Shown piece by piece: positions 1-11,549 of a stretch of 64,000 nt of DNA. A model generated the notes under the pieces. That model was not told the DNA's origin. It made no database searches and saw only the letters and a program-made list of their open reading frames with translations. The position numbers and the translations under genes are program-made. The stretch is from Chionoecetes opilio. Lineage: Eukaryota > Arthropoda > Malacostraca > Decapoda > Majidae. Each line of letters starts with the position of its first letter. The stretch's first letter is position 1. The stretch spans positions 1 to 64,000 of the forward strand of contig JACEEZ010023434.1 in NCBI GenBank assembly GCA_016584305.1, given 5' to 3'.

Positions 1-107
1 TCGCTTGCCAGACTGTCCGCAGGTGCCACGTGGCACCCGCGACACCACACACACGCATACCCCCATAACACCATACACACACCATGATTACATCATTACA
101 ATCGTAC
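1..107 (-). mobile_element. Gypsy-B LTR fragment, left arm
   Basis: These bases are the reverse complement of the first ~105 bases of the Gypsy-B LTR: the TGTTACGATTGTAATG start, the GT-rich tract and the GTGCCAC/GTGGCAC hairpin. The window edge cuts it. Positions 108-231 are the short host-like spacer that separates this LTR from the CR1 tail in all three copies. Confidence 0.8.
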
Positions 108-231
108 AATATAATATACAAAACCAACATAATGCGTTATACATCACACTAAAGTACTTTTTGTTTGGAAATGTCCTCTGAGGTTACCTCAAGGACCGTT
201 AAGGCCTTAATTTCTTTGGTAAGACTTGTTC

Positions 232-1440
232 ACTAAGAACATAAGAACTAAGAACATAAGAAGCTACAAGAGGCCGTGAGGCCTACACGTGGTAGTTCCT
301 GTTACCTAACACTACTACATTCACCTTTCATCCCCAATCCATGAACCCTATCTCGCCCACTTTTTAAAAGCTCCCTAATGACTCCGCACTAACGACCTGT
401 CTAACTGAGTCCATTCATCCTTCACCACCCTATTTGTGAACCAGTTTTTTCCCTTATTCTGTTGAATTACGCTTTTTCCAGCTTGAATCCTTCCTTTCTT
501 GTTTCTAAACCCTTGTTTAATTAGCCGTAGGAACTTTTCCCTACCTCCTTTACTAATACATTTTTCCACTTGAAACTCTTCAGATCGCCCTTACTTCTGC
601 TTCTCCTCGGGGAGCGTAACTTTAATAGCTTCAATCTCTTCTCATAAACTAAAGTTACGCATCCCTTGAATCTTTTTTGGGTCATCCTTCTCGCACTGTT
701 CTAACAGGTGCATCCGTAATATGGAGACCAAACTGAGCCGCATAGTCTGGTGATTGTCTGACTAGAGCCCAATAAAGCTTTAAGAATAACTTCCGCACTC
801 TACTTTTAAACACTTCTGGTAATGAATCCTAACACTCTATTGATTATATTTCTAAGCTTGAATCATTATTCCTAGGTCGGAGGTCCTGGGCTCACCCTCT
901 ACTCCAGATCTTTTTCACCTTCCGATCTTTTCACCGATATATTGGTGTCATGGGTGGTATCCATTACCAGGGTTTTTCTACCAACATGCTAACACTCACT
1001 TACAATATTAATTCCATTCTGCTATCTGACTACCCACTCATTAAAGTTTTACACTTCTCCCTGCAATATTTTACAACTGACTGTGACCTATAATCCTACC
1101 TACGTTAGTATCATCAGCAAATTGCTGATCATCACTACTATCCCACTTCCAAGTCGTTGATGTAATAAAAATAGTAATGGACCCAAAACAAACCCCTTGT
1201 GACTCCACTTGTCCCTGTCCCATCAGATTTAGAACCATTATTGTTAACCCTTTGTTTGCCTATCACTTCCGCCAAACTCTGATCCAACGAATAACCTTCC
1301 ATCTATTCATGAGCCTTAAACTTAGTATACTTATTTCACTTTAACTCATTCATTCATCATTTTATTTAAGTAGTCGCTCGTGGTGGTACTTTGTCTATGC
1401 CTTACTAAAGTCCAGGCCGGGACTGCTCGAAAATCCTCGT
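232..1440 (-). pseudogene. CR1 LINE, RT C-terminal half and 3' tail (left arm)
   Basis: On the minus strand this is the 3' part of a CR1-clade non-LTR retrotransposon. The terminal simple repeat of TTATGTTC type appears as its complement near 236-265, and the RT palm and thumb follow up to about 1,440, where T1 interrupts. The cleanest copy of the same region is at 35,500-36,691, and the family call rests on that one. Here the frame is broken by many small indels, so no ORF longer than about 65 codons survives. Confidence 0.75.
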
Positions 1441-2384
1441 AAGGTACAACTTACGAGTGTATGGCTACAATACCTTAACGGGGTGGGCTGAGGGAGATGC
1501 TCGTATCGAGGGCAGTCACTCCCGTACGGTTATCGGTGGCCTCTGGGTGGGGAATATTAGGGATTTCTAGGATTTGTGTGGGGGAATTTGCTGACCAATC
1601 ACAGAGCAAGCGCCTCGCATGACGCGGACTTTATCTAGGCCAATCACATGCTCTCAGCTGTCAGGGATCCGATAAATAAATTTAAAGACTTTCAAATGCC
1701 GCTTTTTGCTAAAATCGGCCCCATTTCGGAAATCGTCCCGCGGACGCTATTTACTTAATAACTCTACAAAACTTAACACAAACCTATGTCATAACCTTAC
1801 CTAAGCTAAACCAGACCTAAACATAACTTAAATATAGCTTAACACAAACCTAAAACTTGTTTGCCGGTGTTGAACTAAATCGCGATTTCCGAATAGGGCC
1901 CAATTTTACACAACACCCGCCAGAATGTTACGATAATATATAGCCGCCATATTAGCCTTTCATCATAATATTCTCCTGCTGAATACTACGAGAGACGTAC
2001 CCAGGTATACCTAATTCGCTGATCATAGGTCGAGTCCTGCGTGCCCGAAAATTCGCATTATAGCCACTGCCTGACCTCCTCCTGTCCGTATTCGTGGCCG
2101 CGGCGGTCTCTGTGTATAGTGTATGAAGAACTGCGCGTTCGCTTCTTTAGTCAGACAAGACACACCTCACTCGTGACACACTGAACCACTTGTGTGCAAG
2201 AAATATATAAAACTTTATAATCTCCTTGCTTGGTGTGTACGTGCGTTTTGTACGTCATACATTTGATTACCAGGTCAGTCAGTTCAGTTGTTGATACCAC
2301 CAACACCACCCGCATCATGATAGCCGTACGCCCAACTTGTATGATGAACTATCGTTTTGATTCAAGAAGTCGACGATATAGATT
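1440..2384 (-). mobile_element. T1 element, longer part (left arm)
   Basis: This non-coding segment lies between the CR1 break and the Gypsy-A 5' LTR. It contains a GGTCGAGTCC stretch near 2,038 that resembles a tRNA B box (GGTTCGAGTCC in the copy at 20.9 kb), degenerate CTAACC-like runs at 1,790-1,860 and a CGCGGAC palindrome near 1,738. No protein is recognisable. It is one half of the short element split by Gypsy-A; the other half is at 9,009-9,372. Confidence 0.5.
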
Positions 2385-2947
2385 TTTACGGAAGTACCGC
2401 TCGTTCACAAACCTTGCACCGACGGCGACGAAGGTGCGTTCGAGTCTGCATTCGAGCGTCGCGGGTGGTGTCGAGGCCACGCCTCACCCTCTGATTGGCG
2501 GGTGTGTTGTCATCAAGACCGGTGTGCACCGCCAGGGGCATGGAAAGTCAGACTTTCACGAGGATAACACAACACACGTAGCTCGTCTTCACCGGATACT
2601 GAACAGCTGGACGGCCTAAAAGTGGCCTGATGAGCCCCCCTGACATCCAGTACGTGACTGCACGCGGCCGTGCCCGTGTTTTGAGAGACAGGACTCAGTA
2701 ACGTTGTGGTAGTGGTGGGCGTGCCCGTGTTTGTGGAGACAGTGCTCATTTTTGCGTAATGGGCGTGCACCCCCACCCCCCCCCCCCCCCCCGTGTGAGA
2801 GACCAGTGACTCATTGTGCAATAAAAGGAGCCGTGCACAGCACTAAAGGGTTTCCCTTCAGTCCCTTCCTCCTTCCCATTTGTCCCGAGCCGTAAGTGTG
2901 TGACGAAGTTGAGGGTGGTGGATGACCCCCCCCCTCGTTTCGTTACA
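2385..2947 (+). mobile_element. Gypsy-A 5' LTR (left arm)
   Basis: The LTR starts at a damaged TGTTACGAAGTACC and ends in TTTCGTTACA, matching the 3' LTR at 8,392-9,004. It contains tandem repeats of ~50 bases around 2,660-2,820, each with a GGGCGTG box and a TGACTCA-like site, then CAATAAAAGG at 2,817-2,826, which could serve as a TATA-like or polyadenylation signal. The inner edge is followed by TTGGTTGGTCAGGTAGTC, the position of a primer-binding site. Confidence 0.82.
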
Positions 2948-3039
2948 TTGGTTGGTCAGGTAGTCAGGTCCCGTGGGCTTTGAAGAGACGGCGAGGCGTG
3001 GGGGAAGGGACTCTGTGACGCGCATCAAGCGTCAGGCAA

Positions 3040-4700
3040 ATGGCTGACCCTGCCGCCGAGTAAGCAGCCCGACACGCTGGGTGACTTGGGTGGAACTGCT
3101 GAGCAGCAGTTTCCAGTTTCAGGCCCATCAGTTGGGGGCTCAAACGCGATCAGGCTCTGGGTGAGGCCAGCAACGCTCAGCTCAGGCCATTAGTGAGCTC
3201 AAAGACGCGTACCAGATTGCCTGAGGTGACCTCAGGGAGGAGGCCAAGCAGTTCACCGAGAAACGCTGGTCTGAAGATGAAAAATGAGTAATGGAGCAGG
3301 TGGTCCACTTAAAAGGACATTAAAGACCAGTGATGAAAGCCAGCTAGACAATGTTGTTGCTGGACTCAGTGGTGAAGTGTCTAGGTTGGAAGACGTATAG
3401 AACGATGTGCAGCAGCATGGCGCTGACACAGGAGTCGGGGCTGGTTCTGTGCGGAGCAGCTCTCCTTGTGCTGAGAACTGGCAAAGACGAGTGTGAGGCA
3501 GACGGGTGGACGCCCTGCTCCCCAGAGTATTATTTGCGGCAGGTAGTTGGAAGGGCAACCCGGACGCGCCCTCTCTATACGTACCCTTCCCTCTACTCCT
3601 CCCATGCACTCTCCCATGTCTCCCTCCAACGGTTCCGCACCGGGAGAGTGCAGTCGACGCAAGCCCAGGACTTCGACGGGACGAGTTCCTTGGATGCTTA
3701 ACCTCGCCCATGTTGAGCTGCTGGCCGAGGCTCAAGGCTGGAGTTCGCGGGTGAGGGTGTACAGCTCGCATCAAGCCTGAAGGTTCCGCGTGGAAGTGTT
3801 GACCTTACTTAACACCTGTCCAGCGCTTCCTTTCCTACACTAGCATCGTGGCGGTCTGGAGCGCGTTACGGGGGCCATAAACACCAAGCGGAGGCGTTTC
3901 GGGCCCGGTTTCCGGCCAGGATCAGGGCCCGGGGCAGACCTGCAGCAGCTAGCCCAGGATGTGGAGGCCCTAGCCAGGAGAGGCCTACCCGGGTTCCATT
4001 GAGGACCTCCTTACCGTTTTTTGTTAGCGGACCAGTTTGTGGACGCCTGGATCGACCAACAGCTGAAATTTACGGATGCAACTCACGTGGTCGACCTTCC
4101 TGGAGGCGTTGGCTCGGGCCTTAGAGTTCGAGTCTTTCGTCCACTCAAGCCTCCGCGAGCCAGGCTCGACCAGTGAGGAGGGGACTTCCGGGCTCCCGGA
4201 GGGCCATGTGAGGTCCCGAGTGGAGGAAGGGCGCCACAGGGAGCTTCCCCGGGGAGTGCTGGAGTTGCCCGTCGTATGGGACACATGCGGAGAAACTGCC
4301 CCGATGCCAACAGCTCGTTGTCTGGCGAGCGACGGAGGGCTAGCGATCACCAGAGTGGATTAGGGAGTGTGGCCATACGGGCCACCTCGCCCAGCGCTTG
4401 CCCACGGGCCGAACAGGAGGACACTTCTCACCGGGAAACGCGGGACGGCTGGTCGGCAGGGCCGGCGCCAGCCATTCCCCATTCAGGTCCCACTCCTCGC
4501 TAAGATGCCGCACCGACAAGCCTCCCACAACCGTGCAGGTCGAAGGACCCGGTAATGGTGTGCACTGTTGTCGGCTGATGGTGATACGGGGGCGGAGCGC
4601 ACGTTTTCGTCCGGGCGGAACGTGTAGCGGCACCGCACCCCCTGTGGCGTACAGCGCCTGTGTGGCGTTACCGCCACTGTGCCGAGCTGCGTAGGATCGT
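3040..4700 (+). pseudogene. gag: Gypsy-A gag, frameshifted (left arm)
   Basis: Structural polyprotein of a Ty3/Gypsy retrotransposon. The likely start is ATG at 3,040 (reads Met-Ala-Asp-Pro-Ala-Ala). A capsid-like segment follows, with DFDG near 3,670 and residues reading GWSS and QLASSLK downstream; the same signatures (DFDG, QLVSSLR) occur in Gypsy-B gag, so the two elements are related. Two CCHC-type zinc knuckles are visible near 4,255-4,300 (GHMRRNC) and 4,370-4,410 (CGHTGH-like). The region is split over all three frames by small indels. Confidence 0.72.
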
Positions 4701-7700
4701 AGGAGGCCCGGATCACCGTCGGAGATGAGGTGGAGCAGCTGCCCGTATACGTGGCTGAGCATTCAGGACTGCCTGTCTCCTGGCACTGGATTACTTCAAA
4801 AGGAGCCGGAGCACCTGGTCGACTTTGGGAACATGACACTGAGGTCAGGGACGGTCGCAGTGCCCCTGGCTCGGTTGAGCGTCCCGCCCAGTTGGTGGTG
4901 CGAGGGCGTGAGCAATCCCGCCGAGGTCGTAGACCTCGTGTGAGGTGCAGGCTGATTCTGAGGATGGCGAGCGAGCTTGGCTTGGTGAGAGCCCGTCGCT
5001 CCTGCCGGACGTCTCAAGGACGGTTCTGGTGGGTCACAGGACGTTGGTGCAGCAAGATAGGACGAGGTTAATGTGCTGGTGGCTAACGTCTCGGATAGGG
5101 AATACCGTATCCCGTTAGGGCAGCATTGGGAACGTGCTGACAGGAGGTAGAGCGAGCGCGTAAGACTGCAGACGCTAGGCCGCGGCTAGGGTACGCTAGC
5201 GGTGGCGTGCACAAGCCCCTCCAGGAGGCTGCTTGGGAGAAGCTCTGAGTGTCTAGACCTGAGCAGGCCACCCACTGAGGGAGCTGCTAGTCTCCTATGC
5301 TGGAATGTATTTTCCCTATGGGGGACCATGACCTCGGAGGGTCCCGACTGGCCAAGCACCGCATCGACACCGGCAACAGTCGTCCTATCAAGCACCCACC
5401 CGGAAGATTGCCCCTGGGCCCGTCGCGTGAGGTGAAGGCGGTAGGGGAGCTCATCGAACAGGGAGTAGTAGAGCGATCAAGCAGCCCGTGGTCGTCGGCG
5501 GTAGTCCTTGTGAGGAAGAAGGAACGGCAACGACCGAGGTTGCTGCGTGGACTACCGTGCCCTAAACGACGTCAACGGTGAAGGACTCTTCCCTCTGCCT
5601 CGAATTGATGACACCCTGGGACGCGCTGGTAGGGGCCATGATGGTTCTCTAACCTGGACCTGAAGTCAGGGTATCACCAGGTGGAGGTGGCTTAAAGCTA
5701 AGACCGCCGTTTTCTCCACAGGTCAGGGCCTGTGGCAGTTCCGGGTGATTCCTTCTGCCTGTGCAACGCCCCTGCGACCTTCGAGCGGCTGATGGAGAGG
5801 GTGCTGGATGGGGCTTCCATGGAAGACCTCCCTTGTGTACCTAAACGACGTGGTCGTGTACGGGGCCAATTCAAAGAGGAGTTGGAGCGGCCTGTAGCAG
5901 TGTCCTGCGGTTCTTAGAGGCCAACCTGAAGCTTCAGCCCCAAGAAGTGCCTGCGCTTAAAGCGGGGAGGTACCGTTTCTGGGGCACATCGTCTGGCCAG
6001 GATGAGTCCGAACGGACCCTCGGAAGGTATCAAAGCTGTTGAGGGAATGACCGGTGCAAGGACAGTGAGTAATTACGGCGTTTTCCTGGGGCTCTGCACG
6101 TACTACAGGCGCTTCGTGTCAGGGTTTCGCCAGTACTGCACTCCCCTGCACCAGCTTACTCGAAAGGGGACTGTTTCCGCTCGAACCCCGAGTGTCAGAC
6201 CACTTCGAGGGACTAAAATCGGCCCTAACGGACGCTCCTGTACTGCCGTACCCGATCCTTCCCTACGTTTTGGACTGCGACGCTAGCGCCGAGGGATTGG
6301 TGCTGTGCTCTCCCAGAAGAGGGACGAGAGCAAGTGGTGGCGTACTACAGCCGAAAGTTCAGCTCACCCGAGCGCACACTGCGTCACAAGGAAGGACTGT
6401 TGGCTGTAGTGATGAGCACTTGGACCACTTTCACCCCCTACCTCTATGGTGCTTTGTTCACCCGTGAGAACGGACCACGCAAGCCCTGCAGTGGTTGAAA
6501 ACGCTGAGGAATTCGAGGGTCACTGGCGCGTGGCTCGGGAGCTGGGCACACCTACCCGTTGGTACACCGCCCGGGGAAGGTACACAAAAACGGCTGACAG
6601 CCTCGCCGAACAGCCCGTGCGAGCCAGCCTGCCGTCACTTGGTGCAGTAAGGATCCAGTGGAATGCCGGAGGACAGCAGTGCTGTTGCACCCCATCCTAC
6701 AGTGATGGGCAGGGTCAGAATCCCAACGAGCAGACCCGTATATTTGGCACAGTCGTGAGGATGCTAGAGACAAGCGCGGCCAACCACAACTGGAGGAGGT
6801 TAGAAGCACGGAGCCACCGCCACGAAGCACTACTAGGGGCAGTGGGACAACCCTCGCTCTGGGCAAGTAGGGGTGCTGCTATAAGCGTTGGCTGCTGCCT
6901 GACGGGCGAGTAAGGTTTCTGGCAGACTCCCGTCCCGAAGGTCATGAGTGGCGAGGCTGATGCGGGAGCCCCGATAACAGCACGAGCGGACACCTGGGCG
7001 TGAAGAAGAACGCTCGGCGGCTGCGGCGGAGCGGTTTTAATTGGGTAGGGCTACGCCAGGACGTTTGAGTAATGTGTCGGGCTTGCGACAACTGCAGCGG
7101 CAGAAGAAGGGCCCGGACGTGGAGCAAGGCCCCGCGGCAACTGTAACCAAAGGTCGGGGGCTCCCATGGAGGCGGGTGGCCGTCGACATCGCTTGTAACC
7201 ACTCCCGGGCACAGCTTGCGGGCAACCGTATATCTGCGTTGCTATGGATATTTTACGAAGTGGCCCTTGAAGCGTACGGCCCTGCCCACCACGAACCGCC
7301 ACCCGTGGCCCAGGGTGCCTGGTCGAGAATGTTCTTTGCGAGGTTCGGGCGTCCCGGGTGAGCTCCATTCTGACCAGGCCGCGAGTTTTGAGGCGAAGGT
7401 GTTCCAAGAGTGCTGCAAACTTTTGGGAACAAGAAAAACTGGACCACACCTATGCGGCCGCAATCGGACGGTATGGTAGAGCGGTTTCAACGCACCATCG
7501 CTCAAGAGCTTGCAAAGTACTGCAGAGATGGCCCTACTGAGTGGGACCAGTAAGTTGCCACTTGCTGCCGATGGCCTACCGCTCAGCACAGAGCACGAGG
7601 CCAACGATTACACGCCTGCCGCCCTGATGCTTGGGCAGAGATACGCCTCCCTGTGGACTGGTCACTGGCCGTCAGCCGGACGAGGAGTTTACCCACTGTA

Positions 7701-8340
7701 GGAACTCGGTACACGCCGCGGCCTTGCAGGAAACGACTAGACGAAAACGCACCCCCAGGTGATAGACAGCCTGCGCTTCGCCGCGGAGGCGATGAGGCGT
7801 CCCTTGACCGCGGTAGTCCCGAAGTCCTGTTTAACGAAGAGGATAACAGGTGTGGGCTGCACAGCCCTAGGAGAAAGGTCTCTCGCCCAGCGCCAAAGTC
7901 CCGTGGGAGGGCGGGCCATACACCGTCTCGAGCGTGTCTCCGAGGTGACGTACCGGATTTCGTTCATGGGACGCGTGGCCGCCCATAGGGGTGCAACGTG
8001 GACCGATTGTGGCGGTACCATTGCCCGGGCAATACAACTTGGGGCCCGGAAGCAGGAGGCTGACGACACCCCGTCAGTGCCCGGGGATGACGACACCACG
8101 ACCCTGAAGCTTCAGGGGAAATCAAACACAGTGGATGGAACTGCGATGCTGATGCTGATGGAGAGATGCTACCACCTTCGGAGGCACGACCTCTGGAACT
8201 GGGGTGACTGAGGTTCGGAGGCTTGAGCTCGCCTGTCGATGAGGTCCTTGCGCCGCGGCCCAGAGGAAAAGGAAGGAATGCTTCGGAGATACGACGACTT
8301 TCTCCTTGAGGAAGAGGAGCCAGCATCGGGTGAGGGATTC
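4555..8340 (+). pseudogene. pol: Gypsy-A pol: protease, RT, RNase H, integrase (left arm)
   Basis: Order and motifs are those of Ty3/Gypsy. A protease DTGAE-like site lies near 4,575. The RT fingers (SSPWSSAVVLVRKK) lie at 5,480-5,520, and LDLKSGYHQVEV follows near 5,660. The active-site box at 5,838-5,849 reads YLND instead of YLDD. RNase H starts near 6,270 (DCDASAEG). The integrase zinc-finger region is near 7,000-7,090, the first catalytic Asp sits in VAVDIA near 7,180, and ELHSDQ lies near 7,370. A GPY/F-like tail is at 7,870-7,930. Frames change every 100-300 bases, so no full product is encoded as assembled. Confidence 0.78.
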
Positions 8341-8391
8341 GGGCATGATTTGGCGTGGCGATGTCGCCACTTCTCTCTACGGAGGGAGCAG

Positions 8392-9004
8392 TGTTACGAA
8401 GTACCCTCGTTCACTTTCACCACGGAACGACGAAGTGCTTCGAGTCTGCATTCGGATCGTCGCGGGGTGGTGTGAGGCCACGCCTCATCACCCTCTGATT
8501 GGCGGGTGTGTTTTATGTCATCCAAGACCGCCGGTGTGCCCCCGCCAGGGCAGTGAATGTCAGACCTTCACGAGGATAACAACAAACACGTAAGCTCGTC
8601 TTCACCGGGAATTGACTGGACAGCTGGACGGCCTAGAATGCCCTGAGGAGCCCCCCTGACATCCCAGTGACAGTGACTGCACGCGGCGTGCCCGGTGTTG
8701 AGAGTGACTCAGTAACGGTGTGTTAGTGGGCGTGCCCGGTGTTGAGGACAGTGACTCAGTAACAGTTGTGTAAGTGGGCGTGCCCGTGTTGTGAGACAGT
8801 GACTCAGTTGCGTAGTGGGCGTGCCCCCCCCCCCCCCCCCCTGCCGTGTGAGAGAAGTGACTCATTGTGCATACAAGGAGCCGGTGCAACAGCACTAAAG
8901 GGTTTCCCTCAGTCCTTCCCGGTCCCCTCCATTGTCCCGCGAGCTGTAAGTGTGTGACAGTTGAGGGTGTGGATGACCCCCCCCCCCCCCTCGTTTTCGT
9001 AACA
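8392..9004 (+). mobile_element. Gypsy-A 3' LTR (left arm)
   Basis: It runs from TGTTACGAAGTACC to TTTCGTAACA and is preceded by the purine tract GGAGGGAGCAG (8,381-8,391), which is a fitting polypurine tract. Three tandem units at 8,690-8,870 each carry GGGCGTGCC and TGACTCAG. The bases after it, ATAT at 9,005-9,008, are the target-site duplication copy seen at both ends in the right arm. Confidence 0.85.
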
Positions 9005-9008
9005 ATAT

Positions 9009-9372
9009 ATTTTAATATATTAGGTTTGCCCTAATCATGAATTTATTACAATTATAGGTATTGTATTTTAATATGATATATATTGGAGTCAATGATTGCA
9101 ATAAACCATCACCTTTCAACAGGCAAGCATGAATGGCTCTATAACACATAAAACAAAATATAGTGATCAACTTGTAATTTATTTTTGTTGATGTCTTGTC
9201 GCTTCAAATTTCACTCCCTTAGGAGTTTAAGGGTGGTCCGAGCACCCTTAGCCGCGCGATCCCGTAGCGAGTGAGAAAAAACGTTTGTAGCATCACCCGT
9301 ATAGGCCGCTACGAGCCTAAAAAGTCCCTTAGGGTAATACTTACTGTCCCGTAAACTCTTTCGAGCATCTCG
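9009..9372 (-). mobile_element. T1 element, short part (left arm)
   Basis: AT-rich non-coding DNA between Gypsy-A and the CR1 break. It contains a near-palindrome around CTCCCTTAGGAGTTTAAG (9,213-9,230) and ends near TTTCGAGCATC at 9,359-9,372, the presumed terminus. With 1,440-2,384 it makes an element of about 1.3 kb. Confidence 0.45.
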
Positions 9373-11520
9373 AGTCATGATATCATAATCCTTATCACTA
9401 TCTGCCGTCTCAATAAACTTTACCTAATAAAAACTCAATAATTGGTGATGACATGACTAAAACCCTTGGTGAATCCATGTTGTGAAAATCAGTGATCAAT
9501 ATGTTTTTCAAATGCTCTCTAATGTGTTTTTGACACATGATTCCAATAAGTTACCTACCTTGACGTTATACTACCTGGTCAATAATTTGACTTTAAGGTC
9601 CTCTGTCTCCCTTCTTAAATATGGGATACATTTTCCTTCCTCCCACACTAAGACACATCGCCTATCTCAACGATTTCCAAAATGTGCACTAACGACTCAC
9701 TAACTACCTCTTTGCATTCTTTTAATACTCTGGGATACACTTCAATCTGGGTCCTGGGCGACTTAAAATTCATTTTATCCATACCCCCCTCTTTCCACAA
9801 GTTCTCTAGTTATCACAATATCTTTGAGTTTTTCTCCTCATCGATTCCATTACACATCTGTTCCACTTTCAGGTATTGTCCTGTGTATCCTCCAGAGTAA
9901 AATTCACTTAAGAAATTTAATTAAAATTTTTACACATATCCTCATCCGTATTTAAGACCTCGCCTGCTCTAATCTTAACGGCCCCACTAATTCCTCTTGT
10001 CTTCGTTTTATATATCTGATAGAACCCGTTAGGATCGCTTTTGCGTCCTGCGACTTTAATCTCATAATTGTTCTTAGTCTCGCTGGTTTATCTCTTCCAC
10101 TGTCCTCGCCATCATGTTTCCTGTTCTTTGCTCCCTGTCCAGCTTGAACTTTAGTACATTCTTCTTTTTACTCACTGTTGTGTTTAAAACTCGTTGTCAT
10201 CCATTTCGGTCCCTCTTTCCGTGATCTTATCGCCCTATAAGGAAGATTCTTTTTCTGTCCTGCAATTAAATATCCTTACAATAATGTATAATCCTCATCT
10301 CCGCACTGATCTCACTACCACTGGTCACCAAACCGCGCTGATCTTGGAACATTCTTCCCCCTCTATCCTCTCCCCCAGTTAATCCCCTTCCAGTGTCTTC
10401 TTATCCTGCAAATTGGCCTTTCCAGCTAATCACACGCGCTGACATTGAACATTCCTTCCCCTCTATCCTTCACCCCCAGTTAATCCCCTCCAGGTGTCTT
10501 CTTAATCCTGCATATTAAGCCTGTCTGAAGTCAGGTACTCTTGCTTATTAACACTTTATATTTTCTTACTTCCCATTCTGCAAAATATAATTCAGAATGG
10601 TTGATGTTAGCTAACTGTCTCCACCTCCACCTCTGTAACTAAATCTTCCCTGTTTGTCAGTAATACTCAGAAATATTATCTCCTCAAGTAGGCCTCCTTG
10701 ATTCTTTGGCTTAGGAAGTTATTCTGATTATCTTTAACATTCCCTGCGTCGTTGTCTCCTATAATTAAATCCCAGTCTCAGTATTCCTAAGATTAAAATC
10801 TCCTACACGCATAGTCGATTATATCTCAAGCCTTGTTTTTTCTTGCCATATAGGAGCTGATCCTCTTTACAAGAAGTTTGGAGGCCGTATACACTACACC
10901 AAACCATTTTCCTCATTCCCTCCGTAACAGCTAACCATATAGACTATTATGCTGTCCATCTGTGTTTAATAACATGATTACACACACCTGCAACTGTATC
11001 TCTTTCATAAATCGCAACTCCTCCACCTCGCCTGCCTAACATGTCCTGTGAAATACCTTATACCCACTGTCCTCAACCCTCCGGATCATACTTCCTGACA
11101 TATCAACAATGTTTCTGTTAAATGCTATTATTCAAAAATCCTCTACACTATTTACTCCTCTCAGGAATCTATCTGTTTAAATACTCCTACAGTTTGTATG
11201 TAAAACCTCAAGCAACTTCCTCTTCTTTTGTCCATTTTTCCCTTTATCTTTAACTAACTTCCTCCTCTCTCTCTTCTTACGATCACTTATGTTCCCTGCC
11301 TTTTGAACTGGCCTCCTATAGTTCCAAGTTTCCCTTTACCGACTCCAGTGTCTAATCCCCGTCTCTATCTAAAAACAGCCTGCAGTGCATCTACCTCCCT
11401 TTCAAGGGATTTAGACATGATCTGAACTCCTTTCCTCGAAAGTTGGCACCCCGTCCCTGTGGTAGAGGTGGTTATGCCTAAAGAAGGTCCAGTTGTCGAC
11501 AAATGCCCAACCATTGGCTT
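9373..11520 (-). pseudogene. CR1 LINE: ORF1 end, endonuclease, RT N-terminal half (left arm)
   Basis: This is the minus-strand copy of 11,550-13,700. Reading from 11,520 downwards, the end of ORF1 (LSRKGVQIMSKSLEREVD, 11,380-11,440) is followed by the APE-type endonuclease and then the RT up to the T1 break. One ORF of 83 codons (11,365-11,616) carries the ORF1 end in frame; the rest is broken. Confidence 0.72.
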
Positions 11521-11522
11521 TG

Positions 11523-11549
11523 CTCTGAATTGCGGCTGGCATTTCCTTG
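11523..11549. other. Spacer at centre of the inverted repeat
   Basis: These 27 bases separate the two arms. The same bases occur in the third copy at about 25,868-25,894, but there they continue leftwards into different CR1 ORF1 sequence (CCCCAGGGCTATTG) and not into an inverted copy. The centre is therefore a breakpoint inside CR1 ORF1, not a feature of the element. Confidence 0.75.

Larger units (their letters stand above)
1..11522 (-). repeat. Left arm of giant inverted repeat
   Basis: This arm is the reverse complement of the right arm that ends near 22,939. The first bases match the reverse complement of the Gypsy-B LTR segment around 22,910-22,939, and the match continues in order through the CR1 3' end, T1, Gypsy-A, T1 and CR1 5' part to the centre. 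Differences are mostly one- or two-base indels and homopolymer lengths, with few substitutions seen. A genuine inverted duplication and a fold-back chimeric read would both look like this; the indel pattern favours the latter. Confidence 0.9.

Noticed and set aside
1790..1860. Degenerate CTAACC runs as telomeric repeat
   Set aside because: The runs are irregular (TTAGGT-like, not regular TTAGG units) and recur inside T1, so they belong to the element.
2777..2790. Long C runs in Gypsy-A LTR as structured G-quadruplex DNA
   Set aside because: Run length differs in every copy, which fits homopolymer sequencing error better than a real feature.
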